From positions 1 to 33,226 of the forward strand of contig CAYROP010000008.1 of NCBI GenBank assembly GCA_964426075.1: DNA of 33,226 bases. The letters are read 5' to 3'. Source of the DNA: CAYQLK01 sp964426075 (GTDB taxonomy: Bacteria; Patescibacteriota; Microgenomatia; CAYQLK01). Both the position numbers and the translations under genes were made by a program. Below, in pieces: positions 1-6,243 of this stretch. Position 1 is the stretch's first letter. Each line of letters starts with the position of its first letter. The notes under the pieces were generated by a model. It did no database searches. It was not told where the DNA came from and worked only from the letters and a program-made list of their open reading frames with translations.

Positions 1-359
1 GTTACCGCCTCGTGAAAGTGCGGATCAAACTCGGTTAGGCCAAGTTCGATTTTTATCTCCTGCAGACCTTCATCTTCAAAAACCTTGCGGAATTGAGTAA
101 TAACCATATCAAGCCCTGGGTCCTTGAGATGGTTTTGGGCAGTTAGCAGGTTATCGAAAACTTCAAGAAATTTGTAAAGAATTACGGAGCCAGAAAATTC
201 TAATATCTGCTCTTTTTCTCTTTCGACTCTTTTTTGAAGATTTTGATAATCGGCTAAAGCACGATGATAAGATTCTTTGTAATCAAGATTGGCTTCAACC
301 TCATTGAGGCTTGGAAGTATTTCGGGGTCAATTTTGGTTTTGGTTTTTTTTGTTTTCAT
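1..359 (-). CDS. grpE: GrpE, nucleotide exchange factor of DnaK (partial, 3' end outside window)
   Basis: Translating the minus strand from the ATG at 359-357 gives an open frame of 119 codons running off the window edge. It reads as GrpE: a charged N-terminus, the helical segment with YHRALADYQNLQKRVE around residues 27-42, then FDNLLTA and a C-terminal stretch with VFEDEGLQEI and FDPHFHEAV, the usual start of the GrpE beta domain. GrpE drives ADP release from DnaK during chaperone cycling in the cytoplasm. It follows hrcA on the same strand after 46 nt, the common hrcA-grpE-dnaK order, so dnaK may lie beyond position 1. The N-terminal tail before the coiled coil is short. No SD is visible before the ATG; the upstream bases are A-rich. 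It is probably co-transcribed from the CIRCE-controlled hrcA promoter. Confidence 0.93.
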   Translation of the reverse strand, partial: MKTKKTKTKIDPEILPSLNEVEANLDYKESYHRALADYQNLQKRVEREKEQILEFSGSVILYKFLEVFDNLLTAQNHLKDPGLDMVITQFRKVFEDEGLQEIKIELGLTEFDPHFHEAV

Positions 360-405
360 ATTTTTTGTTTGATGTTTGGTTATGCTAACTGAACTGGGTA
401 ACTAA

Positions 406-1137
406 TTACCAGTTACGGGAAACCTCATTAAGGAGGGATCCAAAATAACGCAAAGTTGGAATGACGGTTTGGTATGGTAGACGACAAGGTCCAACTACGC
501 CGATATATCCTTCACGTCCATTACCTGAGGTGTACTTAGTAAAAGCAAATCCACAAGGGGCGAATTCCGACAAAGCTAGCTCGTCACCAAAAACAACATG
601 AACTACCTCATCGCCGTAGGTTCTACCAAAGACATCGTTTAATAATTCATAACGATCGATAAGCCCCAAAACTGCCTTGGTCAAATCGATATCGTAGAAT
701 TCTGGTTTGTCTAAGATGTTAGACATACCTGCTGCGTAAACATCACCTGTAGCACTGGTAGCTAGAGCCAAAGTATTAGTCTGCTCGGCAAGTGCACGAG
801 TAGCCTGACGCATTAGTTTGTCATATTCAAACCTTTGATCCCAAAGACTTTCTTTGATACTAACCTCGTCCCGAACGGAGAGGTTTTTTTCTTCCATTAA
901 CTGGTTAATGTACAACTTGATGGCTTGTGAGGTTGGAACACGTCCAGCGGACGTATGAGGCTGAACAAGATAACCCACCTTAGTTAAAGTAGCCATTTCG
1001 TTTCGAATAGTTGCGGGCGAAACACCAAGCCCTGCAATTTTTTCGATTGATTCTGAACCAACTGGTTCAGCTGTATCAATGTAGCGCTCTACGATTGATC
1101 GTAGGAGTTTGCGCTGGCGGTCTGTAAGATCCGTCAT
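406..1137 (-). CDS. hrcA: HrcA, heat-shock transcriptional repressor (short form)
   Basis: HrcA binds the CIRCE operator and represses chaperone genes until misfolded protein titrates GroEL or DnaK. Residues 1-70 form the winged-helix part, with SPATIRNEMATL around 40-51 and PHTSAGRVPTS at 60-70, both strongly HrcA-like. The rest is a compact GAF-like dimer domain ending with GYIGVVGPCRLPYQTVIPTLRYFG, the family's usual C-terminal signature. At 243 aa it is about 100 aa shorter than common HrcA proteins (around 340 aa); the loss is in the middle domain, because both ends are intact. Start is the ATG at 1137; no SD precedes it. A CIRCE element lies 42 nt upstream, so the gene should be autoregulated together with grpE. 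Confidence 0.95.
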   Translation of the reverse strand: MTDLTDRQRKLLRSIVERYIDTAEPVGSESIEKIAGLGVSPATIRNEMATLTKVGYLVQPHTSAGRVPTSQAIKLYINQLMEEKNLSVRDEVSIKESLWDQRFEYDKLMRQATRALAEQTNTLALATSATGDVYAAGMSNILDKPEFYDIDLTKAVLGLIDRYELLNDVFGRTYGDEVVHVVFGDELALSEFAPCGFAFTKYTSGNGREGYIGVVGPCRLPYQTVIPTLRYFGSLLNEVSRNW

Positions 1138-1151
1138 AAATTGTTAGTAAC

Positions 1152-1177
1152 ACAAGTTTCAGTCTGCGAAAACTTGT
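1152..1177 (-). repeat. Inverted repeat in the hrcA 5' leader
   Basis: ACAAGTTT (1152-1159) and AAACTTGT (1170-1177) are perfect 8-nt complements separated by 10 nt. The repeat sits directly downstream of CIRCE in the direction of hrcA transcription, so it would form a stem-loop near the 5' end of the hrcA mRNA, 14 nt before the start codon. It could be a second operator, an mRNA-stabilising stem or a temperature-sensitive structure; the sequence alone does not decide. Confidence 0.6.
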
Positions 1178-1178
1178 A

Positions 1179-1205
1179 TTAGCACTAATGTACTACAAGT
1201 GCTAA
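1179..1205 (-). promoter_or_regulatory. CIRCE operator (HrcA binding site)
   Basis: TTAGCACTA (1179-1187), nine bases, AAGTGCTAA (1197-1205). The consensus is TTAGCACTC-N9-GAGTGCTAA; only the innermost base of each arm differs, leaving a perfect 8-bp palindrome. It overlaps the -10 hexamer and the -35/-10 spacer of the hrcA promoter, the position expected for a repressor that blocks RNA polymerase. Confidence 0.93.
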
Positions 1206-1215
1206 ATTGTGTCAA
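1187..1215 (-). promoter_or_regulatory. hrcA-grpE promoter, sigma70 type
   Basis: On the minus strand TTGACA (1215-1210) is followed after exactly 17 nt by TACATT (1192-1187), a 4/6 match to TATAAT. Transcription would begin near 1180, giving a leader of about 43 nt. CIRCE covers the -10. Confidence 0.75.
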
Positions 1216-1472
1216 TACTTATGTATAAATAGCGAAAATTTGAGGTTTTCTTCTAAAGATACAAGGGATTTAATTATTTTATTAAAAGATAATTTTTATA
1301 TTTCCTTCTTCTCTTTTTGCTGAGTGGCGTAAGAATAAAACTCGGCCACTCATCAAGGTGAATTTTCTGACCTAGAAAAAGACTGTTTGTTTATATAGAT
1401 TTTTAGTTTAAAGAATATCCGAAAATTCAAACCCGTTCAGAAGAAAATACGGATGAAGAAAGGAAAAAAGAG

Positions 1473-1501
1473 CAAGAAAAAGCCCCGAGGTTAGTCGGGG
1501 C
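1473..1501 (-). terminator. Intrinsic terminator overlapping the stop codon of the 1491-1913 gene
   Basis: On the minus strand GCCCCGA (1501-1495) pairs with TCGGGGC (1488-1482), followed by TTTTTCTTG. The TAA stop codon (1493-1491) lies in the 6-nt loop, so the last three sense codons form the 5' arm of the hairpin. Confidence 0.85.
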
Positions 1502-1913
1502 GGTCGTGGGTGAGGCTTTCTCCAGTGAAAATCGTGTACACGAATCCCAACAGAAGATGCACAAGCGAAAACGACAGCCACATGAAGACAGTGGTAAGCA
1601 AGGATGTAATCCAAAATGTTTTCCACAGTCCATATGGCAGTTTGTCATCGAATGAGTAGATAGCCCCTATTGTCAGCCCAACAGCAAACGCAACTGCGGG
1701 AATAAGAATTAGGGCGAATCCGTGAAGGTATTTGCGCAAGCAGATACCGATAAGTAGCGGTGCTGCAAGGGGTGAAATTGTCCAGATGAGTCTGGCCAAG
1801 TAGCCCTGTTCTGGCTCAAAAGTTTTGAGTCCCAGATAGAATCCGGCTTCAGCAAAGACTGCTGCAATTAGCGTCATATAAATGACGAACAAAACTAGAC
1901 GTAATTGAGTCAA
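1491..1913 (-). CDS. Four-helix integral membrane protein, function unknown
   Basis: I do not recognise a family. The 140-aa product has about four hydrophobic segments: residues 5-27, roughly 40-58, 64-86 and 100-125, with short charged loops and a polar tail ending HDRPD. The start is probably the TTG at 1913, preceded by the purine-rich GAGGGCGGAG. It is a single-gene unit: promoter TTGCCA-17-TACAAT upstream, and a terminator whose loop contains the stop codon. GC content is clearly above that of the envelope genes further right. The longest reverse-strand and shifted frames here lack such signals. A small transporter-like or stress membrane protein would be a guess only; real-gene confidence is good, function is unknown. 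Confidence 0.75.
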   Translation of the reverse strand: MTQLRLVLFVIYMTLIAAVFAEAGFYLGLKTFEPEQGYLARLIWTISPLAAPLLIGICLRKYLHGFALILIPAVAFAVGLTIGAIYSFDDKLPYGLWKTFWITSLLTTVFMWLSFSLVHLLLGFVYTIFTGESLTHDRPD

Positions 1914-1954
1914 CTCCGCCCTCTTTTTTGGTTTTGAAGGAACTTAAGTGTGGA

Positions 1955-1983
1955 ATTGTAGCTATTAAATAAAAAATTGGCAA
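1955..1983 (-). promoter_or_regulatory. Promoter of the 1491-1913 gene
   Basis: TTGCCA (1983-1978), 17-nt spacer, TACAAT (1960-1955) on the minus strand. It overlaps the U-tract of the preceding unit's terminator. Predicted leader about 35 nt. Confidence 0.65.
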
Positions 1984-2013
1984 GAAAAAGCCCTCCATTT
2001 TTTGGGGAGGGCT
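1981..2013 (-). terminator. Intrinsic terminator of the 2037-2396 gene
   Basis: AGCCCTCC (2013-2006 read on minus) pairs with GGAGGGCT (1996-1989) around a 9-nt loop, followed by TTTTTC. The 16 bases at 1981-1996 match 15 of 16 in the terminator at 2659-2674, and 14 bases at 1980-1993 match those at 1472-1485 exactly. Confidence 0.88.
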
Positions 2014-2036
2014 AAGGAACGGCACGAAGGCGTGTG

Positions 2037-2396
2037 CTACTTGACGATGATGTGGAAGAAGTACTTGCCGGCCGAGTCAGGATCATCTGCCTGCTCTTCG
2101 ACTTCTTCGAGCTCTTCACGAGTTGTGAAGGCTTCACGTGGGCTGTCAGCGACCCAGACACTGGCCGTGAAATCGACCTTGCCTGGAACGATGACATAGA
2201 CTTTGATTGGCACCTTGTTCTCGAATCCGCCGTAGTACGAGAAGTACCAGTGGGGCGAACCGCTTGCCGCCTCGTATCGGATGAGGTTGGCCTCGAAGGG
2301 CACGCCAACCCGATGGGCGTCGGCGATCTGGGCGAGGGTCAAAGAGCTCGACACATAGTGACCAGGCGCCAAGACGCGGGTTGCGACCATGGACAA
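2037..2396 (-). CDS. Orphan protein of 117-119 aa, function unknown
   Basis: No family recognised. The protein is soluble and mostly beta/loop in appearance with many aromatic residues (HWYFSYYGGF around 49-58), then a valine-rich stretch, an acidic run (REELEEVEEQADDPDS) and the end KYFFHIIVK. Start may be TTG at 2396 or ATG at 2390; AGGTAGGTG upstream is a loose SD that fits the TTG better. The unit has a consensus promoter (TTGACA-17-TATAAT) and its own terminator, so it should be transcribed strongly as a single gene. GC is high: a 60-nt sample at 2101-2160 has 33 G/C, against 13 of 60 at 15481-15540. The opposite-strand frame over 2034-2477 is rejected because all signals point to the minus strand. 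Confidence 0.75.
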   Translation of the reverse strand: MSMVATRVLAPGHYVSSSLTLAQIADAHRVGVPFEANLIRYEAASGSPHWYFSYYGGFENKVPIKVYVIVPGKVDFTASVWVADSPREAFTTREELEEVEEQADDPDSAGKYFFHIIVK

Positions 2397-2429
2397 GGAA
2401 ACACCTACCTTTGTAATGTTCTTTCCTTA

Positions 2430-2458
2430 ATTATACCTCTTTTGAGGCTAAATGTCAA
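2430..2458 (-). promoter_or_regulatory. Consensus sigma70 promoter of the 2037-2396 gene
   Basis: TTGACA (2458-2453), exactly 17 nt, TATAAT (2435-2430) on the minus strand: 12 of 12 consensus bases. It is the strongest-looking promoter in the window and drives a protein of unknown function. Confidence 0.88.
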
Positions 2459-2503
2459 GTACTATGGGTCTAAATAATAGTTATTTTAAATCGGATTATT
2501 TTA

Positions 2504-2590
2504 ATTTCACTATTCACTTCAGCTCTTTGGCTTGCTAGCGTCGAGCACCTTGTTTTGCCGACGCAAAACAAAAGGCGTTCATAGTGAAAT
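2504..2590. repeat. 87-bp element: 10-bp terminal inverted repeats around overlapping hairpins
   Basis: ATTTCACTAT (2504-2513) and ATAGTGAAAT (2581-2590) are perfect inverted repeats. Inside are TTGTTTTGC (2550-2558) and GCAAAACAA (2563-2571), a 9-bp stem with a CGAC loop, and a competing 6-bp stem GCGTCG (2538-2543) with CGACGC (2559-2564). The two inner stems share bases 2563-2564. It has no T-run, so it is not a terminator. A miniature inverted-repeat element or a structured RNA are both possible; no target duplication is evident. The whole gene-free stretch 2397-2708 contains this, a further hairpin (2603-2622), one promoter and one terminator. Confidence 0.55.
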
Positions 2591-2602
2591 ATTGGACTTG
2601 TT

Positions 2603-2622
2603 AGTTTGCTCAAGAGCAAACT
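2603..2622. repeat. Short perfect hairpin
   Basis: AGTTTGCT (2603-2610) and AGCAAACT (2615-2622) are complementary around CAAG. Purine-rich sequence follows on the plus strand and there is no U-tract in either direction, so termination is unlikely. Confidence 0.5.
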
Positions 2623-2660
2623 GAGAAAAAAGAAAATTGAGGAGGTAGGGAAAAAGATCA

Positions 2661-2689
2661 AGAAAATGCCCTCCTTTTTAGGGGAGGGC
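2661..2689 (-). terminator. Intrinsic terminator of the PHP operon
   Basis: GCCCTCC (2689-2683 on minus) pairs with GGAGGGC (2674-2668) around an 8-nt A-rich loop, followed by ATTTTC. It is nearly identical to the terminator at 1981-2013. Confidence 0.85.
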
Positions 2690-2708
2690 TGGGGATGGAA
2701 ATCGCGTA

Positions 2709-3212
2709 TCACACGATTTGTCCGTTGTGGCGAGTTGCGAGTCGGTTGCGAACAACTTCGTACTGAGTTATCAGTTTGTCGTCGACACCGCCTTCGTTAC
2801 GCAGGTTGCCTCGCTGGTAACTGACTGGGAGCACTTCCGCGGCTTCCTCGCCGACGAAGTTGAGTGCAGCAAGTAGTCTAGCTGCGGCATCGCGGTAAGC
2901 GAGGAAGATTGTGGCGATTGCCTGGTAGTACGAATCAAGGATGGCCACGAGAGCCTGATCCTCTTCGGCAGCCAGAGCTCTTTTCTGCTCGAGAAGTTCT
3001 TCGAACCGCGGGATGTCGAAGTTCTCTTTTTGGGCAAACAAAGCTTCGGTTGCCTCGGTAATGGGTTTGCATCGAGTATAGAACTCGCCGATGATGATAT
3101 CGATTTTTTGCCCGTAGTTACCCCACTCAGACACGGCCTCTTTGTAGGCTTCTTTCGTTGTGAAGTAGTCTACCAAAGCATAGCCGAGCCACATTCGTGG
3201 ATTCTGAATCAA
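2709..3212 (-). CDS. Helical orphan protein in the PHP operon, function unknown
   Basis: No family recognised. The product is about 167 aa, largely alpha-helical and amphipathic, with a charged segment (FEELLEQKRALAAEEDQ) followed by a long Ala/Leu-rich helix (YYQAIATIFLAYRDAAARLLAALNF); no signal peptide or membrane helix. I choose the TTG at 3212 because AAAGGAG lies 8 nt before it, immediately after the TAG of the PHP gene. The frame is open further up to another TTG at 3263, which has no SD and would overlap the PHP gene by 35 nt. It is the last gene of a three-gene minus-strand operon and is closed by the 2661-2689 terminator. GC-richer than the surrounding housekeeping genes. Confidence 0.72.
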   Translation of the reverse strand: MIQNPRMWLGYALVDYFTTKEAYKEAVSEWGNYGQKIDIIIGEFYTRCKPITEATEALFAQKENFDIPRFEELLEQKRALAAEEDQALVAILDSYYQAIATIFLAYRDAAARLLAALNFVGEEAAEVLPVSYQRGNLRNEGGVDDKLITQYEVVRNRLATRHNGQIV

Positions 3213-3228
3213 GCTAATTACTCCTTTT

Positions 3229-3963
3229 CTACCACGAGGTTTTGGCTGAGAGTACTCTGCCAATGATTTTACGTGGTGTGGCGGACAAACCTCTAGCCTG
3301 TTGAGCTAGATGTCTGCGAAGGCTGATGGAGGCGTACTCGTTTACGATCGAGTGGGTTTTGCCATCGCGTATTGCTCGGAGAAGATGTCCAGCTGTATGG
3401 CCGTCGAAGTAAGTGACAGTTGAGCCGACATGCTCGAGGAAATGTGCGTCTGACGAGCCTATCTCAGGCAAATGCCAGCCTGAGCGGTTGAACTGCCTAA
3501 CGAGCGGATCGCGGGCACGACCAGCGGGTGTGGGATTGCCGACTTCGACGCCATCCAGATAGACCTGTGGATCAGAAGAGTTTTGGATTCTCCTGATCGT
3601 TTCGGAGCTGAAACTGAGCGGAACTCTGGCCATCGGATGGGCTGGGATTGCCAGCCCTCCTCGCTGGTGGATAAACCTGATGGTATCTTCAGCTGAAGCC
3701 AGAAGTGGAGGTTGGTCGGTGATGCCTAGCGCAATAAGGTGACCGTGGCGAGTAGTGATTTCTACACCACAGATAACCTTAAAGCGATAGACACCGCGTT
3801 CTCTTTCTGAGACGGCTTGGATACCGCCTCTTATGTCGTCGTGTTCCGTGACAGCAATGACATCAAGTTTGGTGCGCTCCTGAACATGGTCAAAGAGCTC
3901 GCCGAGACTGAAGGTGCCATCACTGGACTTGGTGTGAATGTGCAGATCAGCTAGACCCACCAA
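3229..3963 (-). CDS. PHP-domain metal-dependent phosphoesterase (TrpH/YciV-like)
   Basis: The N-terminus LADLHIHTKSSDG carries the PHP motif HxH (H8, H10) and D15; further PHP metal-site elements are VTEHDD around 38-43, the HGHLIAL segment, IPAHP in the middle and SSDAHF near residue 174. This pattern is that of PHP phosphoesterases that hydrolyse phosphodiesters or phosphomonoesters, such as RNase AM and the histidinol-phosphatase-like families, using two or three metal ions. The substrate here is unknown. Start is TTG 3963 or GTG 3960, both just after GGGGAG; the gene overlaps the upstream gene by 10-13 nt, which implies translational coupling. It is the middle gene of an operon with two unrecognised proteins, probably its partners. 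GC-rich compared with neighbours such as lepA. Confidence 0.88.
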   Translation of the reverse strand: MVGLADLHIHTKSSDGTFSLGELFDHVQERTKLDVIAVTEHDDIRGGIQAVSERERGVYRFKVICGVEITTRHGHLIALGITDQPPLLASAEDTIRFIHQRGGLAIPAHPMARVPLSFSSETIRRIQNSSDPQVYLDGVEVGNPTPAGRARDPLVRQFNRSGWHLPEIGSSDAHFLEHVGSTVTYFDGHTAGHLLRAIRDGKTHSIVNEYASISLRRHLAQQARGLSATPRKIIGRVLSAKTSW

Positions 3964-4388
3964 TCTCCCCTTTTGAGCAGAAATCGCTCGATTTTTTGCG
4001 GAGTGATGTCGCTGTCAGAAAAGCCTAGGCCTTTGACAATGAAGAGTCCTTGAGCGCTGGTTAGCAGTGTGAGCTGTTGGGAGATGTCGAGTTGACACCT
4101 TTCCAGCTCGGCAAGAAACGCGGGATTGGCGAGTCTTACAACCGCGAGTTCTGCTTTGGTAACGCCGCAACTGTGTTTGACGCAAGTTGCAACAGCCTCA
4201 AGGATGCCGAGATGGTGTTCGGTGTGGGTAAGACCTTTGCGACAGCGCTCCCAATAGACAGCCTGACCGAAAAGTCTTGCTTGCTGATGGATGATGTTGA
4301 GATCGACTGATGGGGTGAAAAATGGCGCTACTTCGGCCATAGCTCTTGCTGCTACAGCTTCGAACTCGGCGAGAATGTCTTCAGACAC
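3951..4388 (-). CDS. Orphan protein heading the PHP operon, function unknown
   Basis: No family recognised. The 145-aa product is helical and soluble, with acidic N-terminus (SEDILAEFEAVAARAMAEV), a histidine-containing middle (THTEHHLGILEAVATC) and a C-terminus with KIERFLLKRGDWW. Two cysteines (VATCVKHSC) and several histidines could bind a metal, but the spacing matches nothing I know. Start is GTG at 4388, with GGGAG 5 nt upstream. The 3' end overlaps the PHP gene, so the two are likely co-translated; a complex with, or modulation of, the phosphoesterase is a reasonable inference only. The promoter TTGTTT-17-TAAAAT lies between this gene and lepA. Confidence 0.72.
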   Translation of the reverse strand: MSEDILAEFEAVAARAMAEVAPFFTPSVDLNIIHQQARLFGQAVYWERCRKGLTHTEHHLGILEAVATCVKHSCGVTKAELAVVRLANPAFLAELERCQLDISQQLTLLTSAQGLFIVKGLGFSDSDITPQKIERFLLKRGDWWV

Positions 4389-4430
4389 AAGTTCTCCCTT
4401 CTTAACTTAAGGTGCTAAGGAGTTAACTAA

Positions 4431-4459
4431 ATTTAGGATTTTAGCCCATTGCAAAGCTG
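4431..4459 (-). promoter_or_regulatory. Possible promoter of the PHP operon
   Basis: On the minus strand TTGTTT, a 17-nt spacer and TAAAAT lie downstream of the lepA stop and about 45-70 nt before the GTG at 4388. The -35 is weak (4/6), so confidence is limited. Confidence 0.45.
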
Positions 4460-4467
4460 AAAACAAA

Positions 4468-6225
4468 TTATTTGCGAAGGAGAGCGGTAAAAACTTCCTG
4501 CGAGATCTGAATATTACCAATACTTTTGAGTCTTTTTTTACCTTTTTTCTGTTTATCAAGAAGTTTATTTTTGCGTGTGACATCTCCACCGTATAGTTTG
4601 GCGGTGACATCTTTGCGAAAGGCCGGCACAGTTTCTCTGGCAATTATTTTGCCTCCAACTATGGCCTGAATCGGTAAAGAAAATTGCTGGCGAGGTAAGA
4701 CTTCTTTGAGTTTTAGTGCTGTAGCGCGACCGGAACTTTCAGCTTTGGAACTAGGAACGATTTGAGCAAGGGCGTCTAGAGGGTCATTGTTAATGTAGAT
4801 TTCTAGTTTACTAACAACGACTGGCTCGTAGCTAGTGACTTCGAAATTAAGCGAGGCATAGCCTTGTGTACGACTTTTGAGTTCATCATAAAAATCGGTA
4901 ATTATTTCGGAAAGCGGGATTTTGTAAGTGGCTTTTATCTGATCCGCAAGATTTTCCACTGCTAGTTGGACTCCCCTTTTGGTGTGGATAAGTTCGCCAA
5001 TTGGACCGAGATAAAGAGACGGGGCAATTATTTCGACCGTGGCGATAGGCTCAAGAATCTCCATAGTTGAGGCTGGAAGTTGAGAAGTTTTGGATATTTC
5101 TGTGCCATCTATTAATTTGTAATTAACCGAAGGAGCGGTTGCAATAAGGTCAAGATTGTATTCACGACTAAGGCGTTCAATAGTTATTTCAGAATGCAGA
5201 AGTCCAAGAAAACCACAGCGAAAACCCTGACCAAGTGAGGGTGAAGATTCGGCTGAATATTCGAGCGCGTAATCGTTAAGCTTGAGTTTACCCATTGCTT
5301 CTCTAAGCGGTAAAAAATCCGAAGGGTCGATTGGATAGAGTGAAAGATAAACAACCGGAAAAGCTGGTTTGTAACCTGGAAGGGCTTCCGGAGATTGATT
5401 TTTGTGGGTAATTGTGTCACCGACACGCGCGTTTTCGATGGTTTTGAGGGCGGTAACGAAAAAACCTACTTCACCGGAAGAGAGGGTTTCTACTTCTTTG
5501 GTGAGTGGTGTGAGTTTGTAAATCGAAAGGATTTCGGTATCCGCATTTGTGGCTAGAAATTTGATCTTGTCGCCTTTTTTGAACTCACCATCAACGACTT
5601 TGACGGCGGTAACTACACCTTTGTAAAGATCGTAAAGAGAATCAAAGACTAGAGCGCGATTAGTATCGGATTGAGTCGAAGTTGGAGGTGGAACTCTCTT
5701 AATTATTTCTTCAATAAGCTTAATCACATTTGTACCTGTTTTGGCAGAAACCTGAAGGATTTCCTTATCCAAAAATCCTAAACCTTGTAGCTCTCTAATT
5801 GTTCTATCTACTTCGGCACCCGGAGCATCGATTTTGTTAATCACGGGAATGATTGTCAGATTCTCGTCTAGAGCGTGATTAAGGTTGGCAATTGTTTGGG
5901 CTTGAACTCCTTTGGTTGCATCGACTAGAAGAACGGCACCTTCGCAGGCTGATAAAGAACGAGAAACCTCGTAACTAAAATCTACATGACCTGGGGTATC
6001 AATAAGATTAAGTAAATAATCGGTATTATTAAGCGTGTAATGGAGCGAGATAGCCTTGAGTTTGATCGTGATTCCCCGCTCTTTTTCTAGATCCATGGAA
6101 TCAAGTAGTTGCTTATTGTCCACACTAGTATTGACCGCGTGTGTGATCTCAAGAATACGATCGGCTAGAGTTGATTTGCCGTGGTCAATGTGGGCAATAA
6201 TGGCAAAATTACGAATGTTTAACAT
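4468..6225 (-). CDS. lepA: LepA / EF4, translational GTPase
   Basis: LepA binds elongating or initiating ribosomes and hydrolyses GTP; it aids 30S biogenesis and back-translocation. The 585-aa length fits the family (about 600). G1 is AHIDHGKST at 11-19, the switch segment GITIK at 51-55, G3 DTPGH at 76-80, G4 NKID at 130-133. The C-terminal signature with RKNKLLDKQKKGKKR near residue 560 separates it from EF-G. It lacks domain IV of EF-G, as LepA should. Start is ATG 6225, with no SD. An extended -10 (TGCTAGAAT) lies about 46 nt upstream. The opposite-strand and shifted frames inside it are shadows. Confidence 0.98.
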   Translation of the reverse strand: MLNIRNFAIIAHIDHGKSTLADRILEITHAVNTSVDNKQLLDSMDLEKERGITIKLKAISLHYTLNNTDYLLNLIDTPGHVDFSYEVSRSLSACEGAVLLVDATKGVQAQTIANLNHALDENLTIIPVINKIDAPGAEVDRTIRELQGLGFLDKEILQVSAKTGTNVIKLIEEIIKRVPPPTSTQSDTNRALVFDSLYDLYKGVVTAVKVVDGEFKKGDKIKFLATNADTEILSIYKLTPLTKEVETLSSGEVGFFVTALKTIENARVGDTITHKNQSPEALPGYKPAFPVVYLSLYPIDPSDFLPLREAMGKLKLNDYALEYSAESSPSLGQGFRCGFLGLLHSEITIERLSREYNLDLIATAPSVNYKLIDGTEISKTSQLPASTMEILEPIATVEIIAPSLYLGPIGELIHTKRGVQLAVENLADQIKATYKIPLSEIITDFYDELKSRTQGYASLNFEVTSYEPVVVSKLEIYINNDPLDALAQIVPSSKAESSGRATALKLKEVLPRQQFSLPIQAIVGGKIIARETVPAFRKDVTAKLYGGDVTRKNKLLDKQKKGKKRLKSIGNIQISQEVFTALLRK

Positions 6226-6243
6226 AAAAATATAAGTTGATTG

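Larger units (their letters stand above)
1138..1490. other. Non-coding region upstream of hrcA (353 bases)
   Basis: This gap holds the hrcA promoter and CIRCE (1179-1215), a second inverted repeat next to it (1152-1177), an 8-bp stem at 1321-1328/1345-1352 around a 16-nt loop, and the tail of the terminator that closes the gene starting at 1913. A 23-codon frame on the minus strand (1282-1353) overlaps the 1321-1352 stem but has no SD, so I do not call it a gene. No known RNA family was recognised here. Confidence 0.6.

Noticed and set aside
1321..1352. 8-bp stem considered as a terminator or an RNA gene
   Set aside because: No U-tract on either strand and a 16-nt loop; a 23-codon frame across it has no SD. 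Left as an unexplained hairpin.
2034..2477. 147-aa plus-strand frame
   Set aside because: Shadow of the minus-strand gene 2037-2396, which has promoter, terminator and a matching start; the plus frame has none.
2504..2590. Confident transposon/MITE call
   Set aside because: No target-site duplication and no second copy in this window; reported only as an inverted-repeat element.
1473..4388. Integron-type gene cassettes
   Set aside because: No integrase and no attC core bases (GTTRRRY type) recognised at the hairpins; they look like ordinary intrinsic terminators.
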